Origin: Antarcticibacterium arcticum
GTDB taxonomy: Bacteria; Bacteroidota; Bacteroidia; Flavobacteriales; Flavobacteriaceae
Reading direction: 5' to 3'
Assembly (NCBI RefSeq): GCF_007993795.1
Contig: NZ_CP042476.1
Span: 2,790,001-2,854,000 of the forward strand
DNA: 64,000 nucleotides
Part shown: positions 53,672-62,383 of the stretch, piece after piece
How the letters are laid out: every line of letters starts with the position of its first letter
Numbering within the stretch: the first letter of the stretch is position 1
Position numbers and translations under genes: made by a program
Notes under the pieces: generated by a model
What the model was told of the DNA's origin: nothing
The model's database searches: none
Seen by the model: only the letters and a program-made list of their open reading frames with translations

Positions 53672-55123
53672 CTAAAATTTAATTTTAAAGGTAGTACCAA
53701 TATTTACGGTACTGGTAACTGAAATTGACCCTCCCATCGTTTCCACCTGATTTCTGGTGATAAACAAGCCAATTCCCTTTGCGTCAGGATTTCTGTGAAA
53801 GGTTTTATACATCCCGAACATTTTGTCCCCGTACTGGTCCAGGTCTATCCCACTCCCGTTATCACTCACTTCCAGATAGGGGTGGTCATTAACGAGATAG
53901 GATTGTATAAAAATAACAGGTTTCCTACCCTGATGTTTATACCTGATCGCATTTGTAATTAAATTTAGTAAAATACTTTCAAGATATTCAGGAATATAAT
54001 TAATTTCTTCTAATTCTTTAAAATCTGAGATGATATTTGCGCTTTCACGGTTCACCAGGGAAGAGACAGAAGCAATTACCACGTCCAGTGCAGCGCTGAA
54101 TTTCACCTTGCGGCGCTCTTTGGTAAGCAGGTTTTGATGCGTCACCATACTGTTCAAATGCATGATGGCCCCGTCAAGGTTATCTGATATGCTTATAATA
54201 TTATCAAGCAGGTCCAGCTTATCCTGCGCGTTCTTAGACTCGGTTAATAGCTGTACTACCAGGCTTAAATTACTGCTATGGGATCTCAAATTGTGTGAAA
54301 CCACATGCGCAAAATTAAATAGACGGGAATTTTGCGCAGCAATGATATCGAGGGAATTTTGAAGATTTATTTCGTTGTTCTTATTATCATCAATATCCTG
54401 AAATACGCCCCTTATGCCTGTAATTTCCTGGTCATCATTATATACCGGTTTTCCGGTGGCTCTAACCCAAAATTCCCTTCCGTAAAGGGTGACCATTTTT
54501 AATTCGATCTTAAAAGGGATGCCGTATTTTTCGCACTTTTCAAACATGGAGAGCGCTATTCCCTGATGCTCTTTTGCATAGAAACGTAGCCGTTCATCAT
54601 AATTCAGGTGAAAATCCCTGGGGCAATCCAGGATCTTTTTGGTAACATCATCCCAGTAAATGGCGGGGGCCAGAGTATCGATATACCAGCCTCCGGTTGA
54701 GGTCATTTCGGCTGTTTCCCGATAGTAAAAGAAATTTTCCTCAATAGTGTACTGGTCTCTTTTGCTTTGGTGAATATTTACAAATAATAAAACTGCTGTC
54801 TCCTTATTGTTGTTCTCGCGACTTTTCAAATTGCGGCATTCAAACCAGCGGTATTTGTCGTTAATCTTAAGCTTAACTTCCTTATTGAAACTTAAGGAGG
54901 CCGAAGTAAGATTCTCAAAACCAACCCTAAAGTCATAACGGTAATCCCTGTGAAGTACTTGGTTTATAAAATGTTCGAAGAGGGAAACATCTGTAGATGG
55001 GGTTCCTACAAGAGCCTCAAAATGTTCAGACCAGGTAATTTCTTTTGTAAGAAGATCGATTTTCCAGTAGGCAATATCAAAATCTTCTAATATACTGTTT
55101 AACTGAAGGTCGTTGAGCATCAA
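53672..55123 (-). CDS. PAS-domain sensor histidine kinase
   Basis: 483 residues without membrane segments, so cytoplasmic. Two PAS-type domains (about 10-130 and 130-255, the second with a PAC end GIRGVFQDIDDNK) precede the dimerisation helix with phospho-acceptor His277 (FAHVVSHNLRSH). The ATPase domain has the N box (LITNAIRYKH), DNGSGID and KGIGLFITRNQVETMGG. With the adjacent receiver it forms a two-component pair; the signal sensed is unknown. Confidence 0.92.
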   Translation of the reverse strand: MMLNDLQLNSILEDFDIAYWKIDLLTKEITWSEHFEALVGTPSTDVSLFEHFINQVLHRDYRYDFRVGFENLTSASLSFNKEVKLKINDKYRWFECRNLKSRENNNKETAVLLFVNIHQSKRDQYTIEENFFYYRETAEMTSTGGWYIDTLAPAIYWDDVTKKILDCPRDFHLNYDERLRFYAKEHQGIALSMFEKCEKYGIPFKIELKMVTLYGREFWVRATGKPVYNDDQEITGIRGVFQDIDDNKNNEINLQNSLDIIAAQNSRLFNFAHVVSHNLRSHSSNLSLVVQLLTESKNAQDKLDLLDNIISISDNLDGAIMHLNSMVTHQNLLTKERRKVKFSAALDVVIASVSSLVNRESANIISDFKELEEINYIPEYLESILLNLITNAIRYKHQGRKPVIFIQSYLVNDHPYLEVSDNGSGIDLDQYGDKMFGMYKTFHRNPDAKGIGLFITRNQVETMGGSISVTSTVNIGTTFKIKF

Positions 55124-55179
55124 TTATCTCTATAAGAAGCTTAAATGTAGGCTAATGTTAAAAATAATACAAATATAGC

Positions 55180-55749
55180 TTAGTCTTTTTTGAAATTATA
55201 AATACGTGTGGGAGTGATGCAATAATCCAATGGCACATCGCTTTCCAGGATTCCCGGGATCTTTTCTTCGGCTTCAAAAAGGGAAAGCCCCACTTTGATT
55301 ACTTCTTTTTTACAACCCGAGAGGAAAATATCATAAAATCCCTTTCCGTAACCTACCCGGTGGCCCGTTTCGTCAAAGGCTAATAACGGCACGAACACCA
55401 CATCAATTTGTGATGCGGGAACTTCCAGGCCGCCTTCGGGCTCAGGGATTCCCCATTTATTCGTTTTTATGGTGGTATTATCTGTAAGTAAATAATGCTT
55501 CATTTCACGGGTTGCAAAATAACTTCTCGACAACAGGATATTCTTATCTTTTCCCTGCAAAATATGCAAAACAGGGGTTGTGTCAATTTCCTTTTTTGCC
55601 GAAATGCTCAGAAAAATGTGATAAAAACTGTGGCCCCAAATATCCATTTTAAGTGAATTATTGGCTATTTCCATACTCCTTTCTTCAATTGTTTCGGAAG
55701 AAAGGCTTTCCCGCAGGGATATGTATTTTTCTCTTAAATTACTCTTCAT
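55180..55749 (-). CDS. 5-formyltetrahydrofolate cyclo-ligase
   Basis: 189 residues from the ATG at 55749 (MKSNLREKYISLRESL), the standard length; a longer frame upstream overlaps the AspA gene and is discounted. The ATP/substrate motif GYGKGFYD is present at about 143-150, and the N-terminal KYISLRESLSSETIEERS fits the family. It converts 5-formyl-THF to 5,10-methenyl-THF. It overlaps the end of the AspA-like gene by 11 bases. Confidence 0.92.
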   Translation of the reverse strand: MKSNLREKYISLRESLSSETIEERSMEIANNSLKMDIWGHSFYHIFLSISAKKEIDTTPVLHILQGKDKNILLSRSYFATREMKHYLLTDNTTIKTNKWGIPEPEGGLEVPASQIDVVFVPLLAFDETGHRVGYGKGFYDIFLSGCKKEVIKVGLSLFEAEEKIPGILESDVPLDYCITPTRIYNFKKD

Positions 55750-56738
55750 CAGTATCTGAGTCGGAAATTTTAGGTGGTGCAGAAATATGCAGAATAGCAT
55801 CTCCCTGGTATACAATGGGAGATTCATTTACATTAATGATATAACCCGTATGGGGAGCAACAACTTTATGCCTGAACTTGCCGTAAGGATCTGTAATCGT
55901 AGCGATATATTCCCCTTTTTCCACGTGCTTTCCGCATATGATCTTCATGTGAAGTAAACCGCTGTATTTAGCTCTCATCCACATGCTGTTCTCTATAATG
56001 ATACTATTTACAGGGGTTCAGGACAAAGAAACCGTGGCTTCAGCATTCCCAGATGGTGCAGGATTCTCATCGTACCATCCACGCCATGGGTTGCAATATC
56101 CCTGTTGCTGTCCATGGATTTCCCACCCTCGAATAACAACACCATTTTCCCCAGTTTATAACAGGTCTCACGGTAGGACTTGCTAATGGTCTTGGAATAC
56201 ATGGTGAAAGGGGCGTTAAAGATCCCGGCAAATTTCATGCTTTTCTCATCTCCTTTTAACACGCGGAGTTGGGCTACGTTGAACCTGCTGCGGCCCCCGT
56301 GTGAAAGTCAAGACAAAAATCGGCCACAGGCAGGATTTTTTTCACGAATTGAAATGCAAAACGGCTGGCAAGGGAACCGTTCTTTGTTCCCGGAAATACG
56401 CGGTTAAGGTCCCGGCCATCTGGAAATTCCCGGGCAAGGTTTAAAAACCCGAAAACATTCACCACAGGAATGCAAATTACAGTGCCTTTAACCGGTTTAT
56501 TAATATTTCTGGAAATGATCTGGCGTACAATTTCTACCCCATTGATCTCATCACCATGGATCCCGGCAGTTAGCAGTACAACCGGGCCGGGCTTTTTGGA
56601 ACGTTCAATTATTACCGGTACCTCTACCGAAGTGGTAGTATATAATTTGGCCATGTTCAGGTTGATCACGGCGCCTTTTCCCGGAGGAATTTTTTTACCT
56701 AAGATTTCAAGGACATTGTTCTTGTCTATATGAGCCAT
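55739..56738 (-). pseudogene. AspA/AstE-family deacylase broken by two frameshifts
   Basis: Three frames cover one gene. From ATG 56738 the first frame gives the zinc-site GIHGDEING and the arginine DGRDLNRVFPG, then ends at AAAGST. Adding one base to the five-C run at 56294-56298 (G run in the coding sense) continues as DFHTGGRSRFNVAQLRVLKG in the second frame. Adding one base to the four-G run at 56013-56016 joins this to the last frame (SIIIENSMWMRAKYSG to SDSDTDEE). The repaired protein of 333 residues is a zinc carboxypeptidase-like deacylase of the AspA/succinylglutamate desuccinylase type. It belongs to the RimK/retropepsin cluster. Either a young pseudogene or homopolymer errors. Confidence 0.82.
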
Positions 56739-56741
56739 AGG

Positions 56742-57614
56742 CTATACATTTCTTTCTATATAACGTATTATGCTTTTGGCGATATCCTTTCCGGTGGCTG
56801 CTTCAATTCCTTCAAGGCCCGGAGAAGAATTAACTTCCAATATCAAAGGACCCCGGGAACTTTGAAGCATATCTACCCCGGCAACGCCAAGTCCCATAGA
56901 TTTAGCTGCTTTTATAGCAGCATTCTCTTCATCATCTGTAAGTTCAATTACAGAGGCTGTGCCACCGCGGTGCAGGTTAGATCTAAATTCGCCTTCTTTC
57001 CCCTGTCTTTTCATCGCTCCTACCACGTGGCCATCCACTATCAATGCCCGGATATCTGCTCCGCCGGCCTCCTTTATGAATTCCTGGACAATTACCCTGG
57101 CCTGAAGCCCATTGAAAGCTTCGATTACAGATTCTGCAGCATTTTTAGTTTCAGCAAGCACCACACCCAGTCCCTGCGTACCTTCAAGTAATTTGATAAT
57201 AAGCGGGGCCCCGCCAACGTGCTTTATTACCTCCCCTACATCTTTGGAATAATTGGTGAATACGGTTTTCGGTAATCCCAGCCTGGCACGGGACAGTACC
57301 TGAAGGCTTCTTAATTTATCCCGGCTACGTACCAGCGCCTGCGATTCTGTAGTAGTAAAAACTCCCATCATTTCAAACTGGCGTACCACTGCAGTACCAT
57401 AAAAGGTAACTGAAGCACCAATACGTGGTATAACCGCATCTGTATCTGTGATCACCTTTCCCTTGTAAAAAATTGAAGGCTTGCGTTTTTCAATAACAAG
57501 GTCGCACTTTAAAGGATCCATAACCTCTACATGATGTCCTCTTTTTTTGGCTGCCTCAATAAGGCGTTGGGTGGAATATAAATGACTATTCCTGGATAGA
57601 ATTTTTATGTTCAT
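56742..57614 (-). CDS. rimK: RimK-type ATP-grasp peptide ligase
   Basis: 290 residues from ATG 57614 (MNIKILSRNSHLYSTQ). The ATP-grasp core includes the glycine-rich IIKLLEGTQGLGVV and the metal-binding end ILEVNSSPGLEGIE. E. coli RimK adds glutamate to ribosomal protein S6 and makes poly-glutamate; related ligases make other peptide bonds. Here it overlaps the protease gene by 29 bases and lies three bases before the AspA gene, a conserved trio of ligase, protease and deacylase. The actual substrate is unknown. Confidence 0.92.
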   Translation of the reverse strand: MNIKILSRNSHLYSTQRLIEAAKKRGHHVEVMDPLKCDLVIEKRKPSIFYKGKVITDTDAVIPRIGASVTFYGTAVVRQFEMMGVFTTTESQALVRSRDKLRSLQVLSRARLGLPKTVFTNYSKDVGEVIKHVGGAPLIIKLLEGTQGLGVVLAETKNAAESVIEAFNGLQARVIVQEFIKEAGGADIRALIVDGHVVGAMKRQGKEGEFRSNLHRGGTASVIELTDDEENAAIKAAKSMGLGVAGVDMLQSSRGPLILEVNSSPGLEGIEAATGKDIAKSIIRYIERNV

Positions 57615-58035
57615 GAGAGTTTGAATTATAAGAAACGTCGGTAAGCTCTGTGTCGACAATAAATTTTTTAGTGAGAAATTTTCTTCCTATTAAAACCGGA
57701 AATCTCATCTCCTGCCGGGCAGACAAAGTAAGTGAAATTTTAAAAATCTTCTCAAATAATTTTATGGTAGATTCCACCTGGTATCTCTTTTGGATAATTC
57801 CATTACTGCTGCGCACAAAGACTATGTCATAATCTTTGAAAATGAACTCTTTACCATTGTATAACGGGTGTTCTTCGTCCAGAAATTTACAAACGAGCAT
57901 GTCGTCAATTTCTTCCATATTCTCGCAATGAATGGAAGAGGTGTAAGCACCGGTATCGATCTTTATAGAAATATTTTCCAGGTTCAATAAAGGGAAGTCT
58001 GCCTTATCAAACCTGCCTATTACTTTTTTTTCCAT
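57586..58035 (-). CDS. Retropepsin-like protease, RimB/ATP-dependent zinc protease family
   Basis: 149 residues. The aspartic protease motif IKIDTGAYTSSIHC is at about 24-37 (Asp27-Thr-Gly), followed by FLVGRKF-type FPVLIGRKFLTKKF near the end. This is the COG4067 family that in many genomes neighbours RimK. It would trim or remove residues the ligase adds. It shares 29 bases with the rimK start, so the two are translationally linked and begin the minus-strand module. Confidence 0.88.
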   Translation of the reverse strand: MEKKVIGRFDKADFPLLNLENISIKIDTGAYTSSIHCENMEEIDDMLVCKFLDEEHPLYNGKEFIFKDYDIVFVRSSNGIIQKRYQVESTIKLFEKIFKISLTLSARQEMRFPVLIGRKFLTKKFIVDTELTDVSYNSNSHEHKNSIQE

Positions 58036-58196
58036 AACCGCAAGGTAATAAAATGATTACTCCTTGATTCTTATTGCTTCCTTAAAATATCAATAATTAG
58101 GCGTACCGGGGATTTTTTAAACCCCTATGTTTTTATAGTTTCCAAATTTTAACATTTTGGGAGTAGGCGGAATTTATGGCTCACAAGAATATGTAA

Positions 58197-58204
58197 TACC
58201 TTTG
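58197..58204 (+). promoter_or_regulatory. Bacteroidota -7 box at the uvrC start
   Basis: TACCTTTG at 58197-58204 fits TAnnTTTG and ends five bases before the ATG at 58210. A TTTA about 20 bases upstream could be the -33 element. Predicts a leaderless uvrC mRNA. Confidence 0.5.
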
Positions 58205-58209
58205 AGGTA

Positions 58210-60003
58210 ATGGAAACACCTGCTTTAAATGTTCAGTTACAAACCCTTCCCGAAGGTCCCGGCGTATATCAATATTACGATAAAAACGGAAAGATCCTGT
58301 ATGTAGGCAAGGCCAAAAATTTAAAGAAAAGGGTCTCCTCTTATTTCACCAAACGCCACGATAGTCACAGAATAGGGGTAATGGTGAAAAAAGTACACGA
58401 TATTAAACATATTGTAGTAGAATCTGAAACTGATGCGCTGCTTCTGGAAAATAACCTTATTAAAAAGCACCAACCCAGATTTAATGTCCTGCTTAAAGAT
58501 GATAAGACCTATCCCTGGATTTGTATCAAGAATGAACGGTTTCCACGTGTTTTCCCCACGCGGAGACTTATAAAAGACGGGAGTGAATATTATGGCCCGT
58601 TTACCACTTTTAAAACCGTAAATACCCTTTTAGACCTTATAAAGGGTCTGTATCCTCTTAGAACCTGTAATTATGATCTGGCAGAAGAAAAGATTCAAAA
58701 CGGGAAATATAAGGTTTGCCTGGAATTTCATCTCGGAAATTGTAAAGGGCCTTGTGAAGCTTTACAGGATGAAGAAGAATACAACAGGAATATTGCTGCA
58801 ATAAGGGAAATTGTAAAGGGAAATTTTAAGGATTCCCTGCACCATTTCAGGCAGCAAATGAAGGAACATGCAGAGAACATGGAATTTGAAGAGGCCCAGG
58901 TTATAAAGAATAAGATCGAGGTGCTGGAAAATTACCAGTCCAGATCTACTGTGGTCAATCCCCGAATTAATAATGTAGATGTGTTCTCGGTTGTGAGCGA
59001 TGAAGGTTATGGTTATGTAAATTTCTTACAGATCTCTCACGGGGCGATTATTCGATCTCATACCATTGAGATGAAAAAGAAACTGGAGGAGAGCGACAAG
59101 GAATTGCTGGAACTTGGAATAATTGAGATTAGACAGCGTTTTAATTCAAATTCCCGTGAGATCTATGTGCCATTTAAGGTGGAAGTGGGTGAGGATATAA
59201 AGATTACCGTACCCCAATTGGGTGATAAAAAGAAAATTATAGACCTGTCTATACGGAATGCGCGCTATTACAGGCAGGAGCAATTCAAGCAAATGAAGAT
59301 CGTGGATCCAGACAGGCACGTGAACAGGATCATGGCGCAAATGAAAGAGGACCTCCGGCTAAATAAAGAACCCCGGCATATTGAATGTTTTGATAATTCA
59401 AATATCCAGGGCACCCATCCTGTGGCGGCTTGTGTTGTTTTTAAAAATGGCAAACCAAGTAAGAAAGATTATCGTAAATTTAATATCAAAACAGTTGAGG
59501 GCCCGGATGATTTCGCTTCAATGGAAGAAGTGGTTTACCGGCGTTATAAAAGGCTGTTGATGGAGGAGGAACCTTTGCCGGAACTTATAATAGTAGATGG
59601 GGGAAAGGGACAACTTTCTTCGGGAGTCCAAGCCCTTGAAATATTAGGATTAAGAGGAAAGATAGCAATAATTGGTATTGCCAAGAGACTGGAAGAAATT
59701 TATTATCCCGGAGATACCATCCCATTATATCTTGATAAAAAATCTGAAACGCTGAAGATAATTCAGCAATTGCGAAATGAAGCTCACAGGTTTGGAATTA
59801 CCTTTCATAGAAATAAGCGCAGCAAAACAGCGTTGAATACAGAGCTGGAAGCAATTCCGGGAATTGGTGATAAAACGGTGGTACAGCTATTAACCCATTT
59901 TAGATCCTTAAAAAGGATAAAAGAAGCTTCCTTAAGTGACCTTGCGCAGGTAGTAGGAGCTTCTAAAGCCGGAATTGTCTATAATAATTTTCATAAACCA
60001 TAA
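58210..60003 (+). CDS. uvrC: Excinuclease ABC subunit C
   Basis: 597 residues. It makes both incisions in nucleotide excision repair. The GIY-YIG nuclease is at 14-90 (GPGVYQYYDKNGKILYVGKA), a UVR motif around 217-245 (ENMEFEEAQVIKNKIEVL) contacts UvrB, the RNase H-like endonuclease follows (IECFDNSNIQGTHPVAACVV), and helix-hairpin-helix motifs close the protein (AIPGIGDKTVVQLL). Its stop codon is directly followed by the ATG of the patatin gene, so the two are coupled. Confidence 0.97.
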   Translation: METPALNVQLQTLPEGPGVYQYYDKNGKILYVGKAKNLKKRVSSYFTKRHDSHRIGVMVKKVHDIKHIVVESETDALLLENNLIKKHQPRFNVLLKDDKTYPWICIKNERFPRVFPTRRLIKDGSEYYGPFTTFKTVNTLLDLIKGLYPLRTCNYDLAEEKIQNGKYKVCLEFHLGNCKGPCEALQDEEEYNRNIAAIREIVKGNFKDSLHHFRQQMKEHAENMEFEEAQVIKNKIEVLENYQSRSTVVNPRINNVDVFSVVSDEGYGYVNFLQISHGAIIRSHTIEMKKKLEESDKELLELGIIEIRQRFNSNSREIYVPFKVEVGEDIKITVPQLGDKKKIIDLSIRNARYYRQEQFKQMKIVDPDRHVNRIMAQMKEDLRLNKEPRHIECFDNSNIQGTHPVAACVVFKNGKPSKKDYRKFNIKTVEGPDDFASMEEVVYRRYKRLLMEEEPLPELIIVDGGKGQLSSGVQALEILGLRGKIAIIGIAKRLEEIYYPGDTIPLYLDKKSETLKIIQQLRNEAHRFGITFHRNKRSKTALNTELEAIPGIGDKTVVQLLTHFRSLKRIKEASLSDLAQVVGASKAGIVYNNFHKP

Positions 60004-62229
60004 ATGAAAAAACTTCTTTGCTGTCTTTTTCTTCTGGTTCCGGTTCTACTGTTTTCTCAGCAGAGCAGAGAGCCAAAAGTGGGCGTGGTTTTAAGTGGCG
60101 GGGGAGCAAAAGGATTGGCTCATATAGGCGCCCTTAAGGTGTTGGAAGAGGCGGGGGTCAAAATAGATTATATTGCGGGGACCAGTATGGGTGCCATTGT
60201 TGGAGCCTTATATTCTTCGGGCTATAATGCAGCCCAACTTGATTCTATTTTTCATGATATAAATTTCAATATTCTTATTCAGGATGATATTCCGCGTTCT
60301 GCAAAGACATTTTATGAAAAGGAGGAAAATGAAAAATACGCCCTCACGCTTCCTTTCGATAATTTCCAAATTTCCTTCCCTTCAGGACTTTCGCGGGGAC
60401 AAAATATATATAACCTTGTTTCCCGTCTCACTATGCATTTGGGAGATGTGCGAGATTTCAGTAAAATGCCAATTCCCTTTTTTTGTATCGCCTCAAATAT
60501 CGAAACGGGAGAACAGGTACTGTTGGACAGCGGGTCACTACCAAAAGCGGTTTCTGCCAGTGGCGCTATTCCCTCCTTTTTTAGTCCGGTAAGAATAGAC
60601 GGGGAATTGCTCACAGATGGAGGGGTAACAAATAATTATCCTGTACAGGAACTGCGGGACCGGGGGGCAGAGATCATTATAGGTATTGATGTTCAGGATA
60701 CGCTTATGGACCGGGAAGAATTGAAAAGTGCCCTGAATATTCTTAACCAAATAGGAAACTTCAGGACCATACGGGAGATGAAAGATAAAATAAGCCTCAC
60801 CGATATTTATATTAAACCCGATATAAGGGAATTTAACATTCTTTCTTTTGACAGGGGGAGTGCTATAATAAAATCCGGAGAAGAAGCGGCAGCCTTAAAA
60901 ATGGACGAGTTACGCGCCCTGGCTGCAAAGCAAACCGGCAAGACGAAAAGGCCTTCCCAAATGGCAGTGGTTGACACTATTAATATAGGTAGCCTAACAA
61001 TAGAGGGCAATAACAGTTATCCCAGGTCCTATATAATGGGAAAACTAAGGCTTAAGTATAATTCCAACTACACCTTTCAGGACCTGGGTTACGGTATAAA
61101 TAACCTTACCGCAACAGGAAATTTTAACCGGATTAATTACAGTCTAATTTCCAATGAGGATGCATATACATTGGCGCTTCAGCTGGAGGAAAGCCAGAAC
61201 AAAACTTTTTTAAGACTGGCGCTGCATTATGATAATTTATATAAGAGTGGCGCGCTTATCAATCTTACCAGAAAAAGTACATTTTTTACAAATGATGTGG
61301 CCTCATTTGACTTTATTCTGGGAGATAATTTCAGGTATAATTTCCAGTATTATATAGATAAAGGCTATTACTGGAGTGTAGGAATAAAATCCCGTTATAA
61401 TAGCTTTCACAAAGGATTGGATTACGATTTAACCGGCAACGGATTACTTTCAGAAGATATAAGAATAAATAAGATAGAGGTAGATTATGAGGATTTCACA
61501 AATCAAATATATATTGAAACCCTATTCAGGCAAATATTCTCTTTTGGAATTGGGGTAGAACATAAATATTTAAAGATCACTTCAGAAACTTTGGGATCTG
61601 CAGGTCCCCAGGCATTCATTCCTTCAGTTTTTGAGGATAGTAACTTTTACAGCACCTTTGGTTACTTAAGGCTGGATAGTCTGGATGATAAATTCTTCCC
61701 TAAAAGGGGTGTCTATTTTGACGGAGATTTTCATTTGTACCTTTTTTCTTCAGATTATCATAAGGAATTCAACCAATTTTCAATAAGCCGCGGATCTCTG
61801 GGGTATGTGGTTACGCCCATTAAAAACATCACTGCAAGAATTTCTTCAGAAACCGGTTTCCGAATAGGGCAGGACGGAATAAACTCCCTTGGGTTCTTTT
61901 TGGGAGGATATGGGAATAACCTTATAAATAACCTGATCCCTTTCTATGGCTATGATTTCCTGAGCATAGCAGGAGACAGTTATATCAAAGGCTTGGTGGA
62001 ACTGGATCTTGAAATCTTTCCAAAAAATCATGTGATTGGAAGTGCCAATTTTGCAAACGTTGAAAACGATCTTTTTTCAACGGGGGAATGGTTTAAGAAA
62101 CCATCTTATTCCGGTTATGCTTTGGGTTATGGTATAGAAACGTTTATGGGTCCTATTGAGGTAAAATATTCATATTCACCGGAAATAAAAAACAGCCAGT
62201 GGTTTTTTAGTCTGGGGTTCTGGTTTTAA
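60004..62229 (+). CDS. Patatin-like phospholipase with outer-membrane barrel domain
   Basis: 741 residues. A signal peptide is followed by a patatin domain: oxyanion loop GGGAKG at 32-37, nucleophile Ser61 in GTSMG and Asp205 in TDGG, the full catalytic dyad. A POTRA-like region (about 325-400, GSLTIEGNNSYPRSYI) leads to a beta-barrel that ends in FFSLGFWF, like the BamA superfamily. This layout is known for PlpD-type autotransporter phospholipases. It would display or release a lipase at the outer membrane. It begins right at the uvrC stop. Confidence 0.93.
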   Translation: MKKLLCCLFLLVPVLLFSQQSREPKVGVVLSGGGAKGLAHIGALKVLEEAGVKIDYIAGTSMGAIVGALYSSGYNAAQLDSIFHDINFNILIQDDIPRSAKTFYEKEENEKYALTLPFDNFQISFPSGLSRGQNIYNLVSRLTMHLGDVRDFSKMPIPFFCIASNIETGEQVLLDSGSLPKAVSASGAIPSFFSPVRIDGELLTDGGVTNNYPVQELRDRGAEIIIGIDVQDTLMDREELKSALNILNQIGNFRTIREMKDKISLTDIYIKPDIREFNILSFDRGSAIIKSGEEAAALKMDELRALAAKQTGKTKRPSQMAVVDTINIGSLTIEGNNSYPRSYIMGKLRLKYNSNYTFQDLGYGINNLTATGNFNRINYSLISNEDAYTLALQLEESQNKTFLRLALHYDNLYKSGALINLTRKSTFFTNDVASFDFILGDNFRYNFQYYIDKGYYWSVGIKSRYNSFHKGLDYDLTGNGLLSEDIRINKIEVDYEDFTNQIYIETLFRQIFSFGIGVEHKYLKITSETLGSAGPQAFIPSVFEDSNFYSTFGYLRLDSLDDKFFPKRGVYFDGDFHLYLFSSDYHKEFNQFSISRGSLGYVVTPIKNITARISSETGFRIGQDGINSLGFFLGGYGNNLINNLIPFYGYDFLSIAGDSYIKGLVELDLEIFPKNHVIGSANFANVENDLFSTGEWFKKPSYSGYALGYGIETFMGPIEVKYSYSPEIKNSQWFFSLGFWF

Positions 62230-62383
62230 AGTATTGCCGGCTTATACCTATGCTAGTTTTAATCCTTCCTTAAGAAAGGTTTTCATAAAATTTATCGATA
62301 TTTGTAATAATTGAAATTTTGTGCTGATTTAATAAGAATTCAGGATAATATTTTGATTTTCACAATTTAAAAATAAAGATCTT

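Noticed and set aside
55750..55827. Longer start for formyltetrahydrofolate cyclo-ligase
   Set aside because: The extension lies inside the AspA-like gene and lacks family similarity; ATG 55749 gives the normal length and N-terminus.
56730..57191. A 153-codon plus-strand frame opposite rimK
   Set aside because: Antisense to the ATP-grasp ligase, with biased composition and no start context; no homology recognisable.
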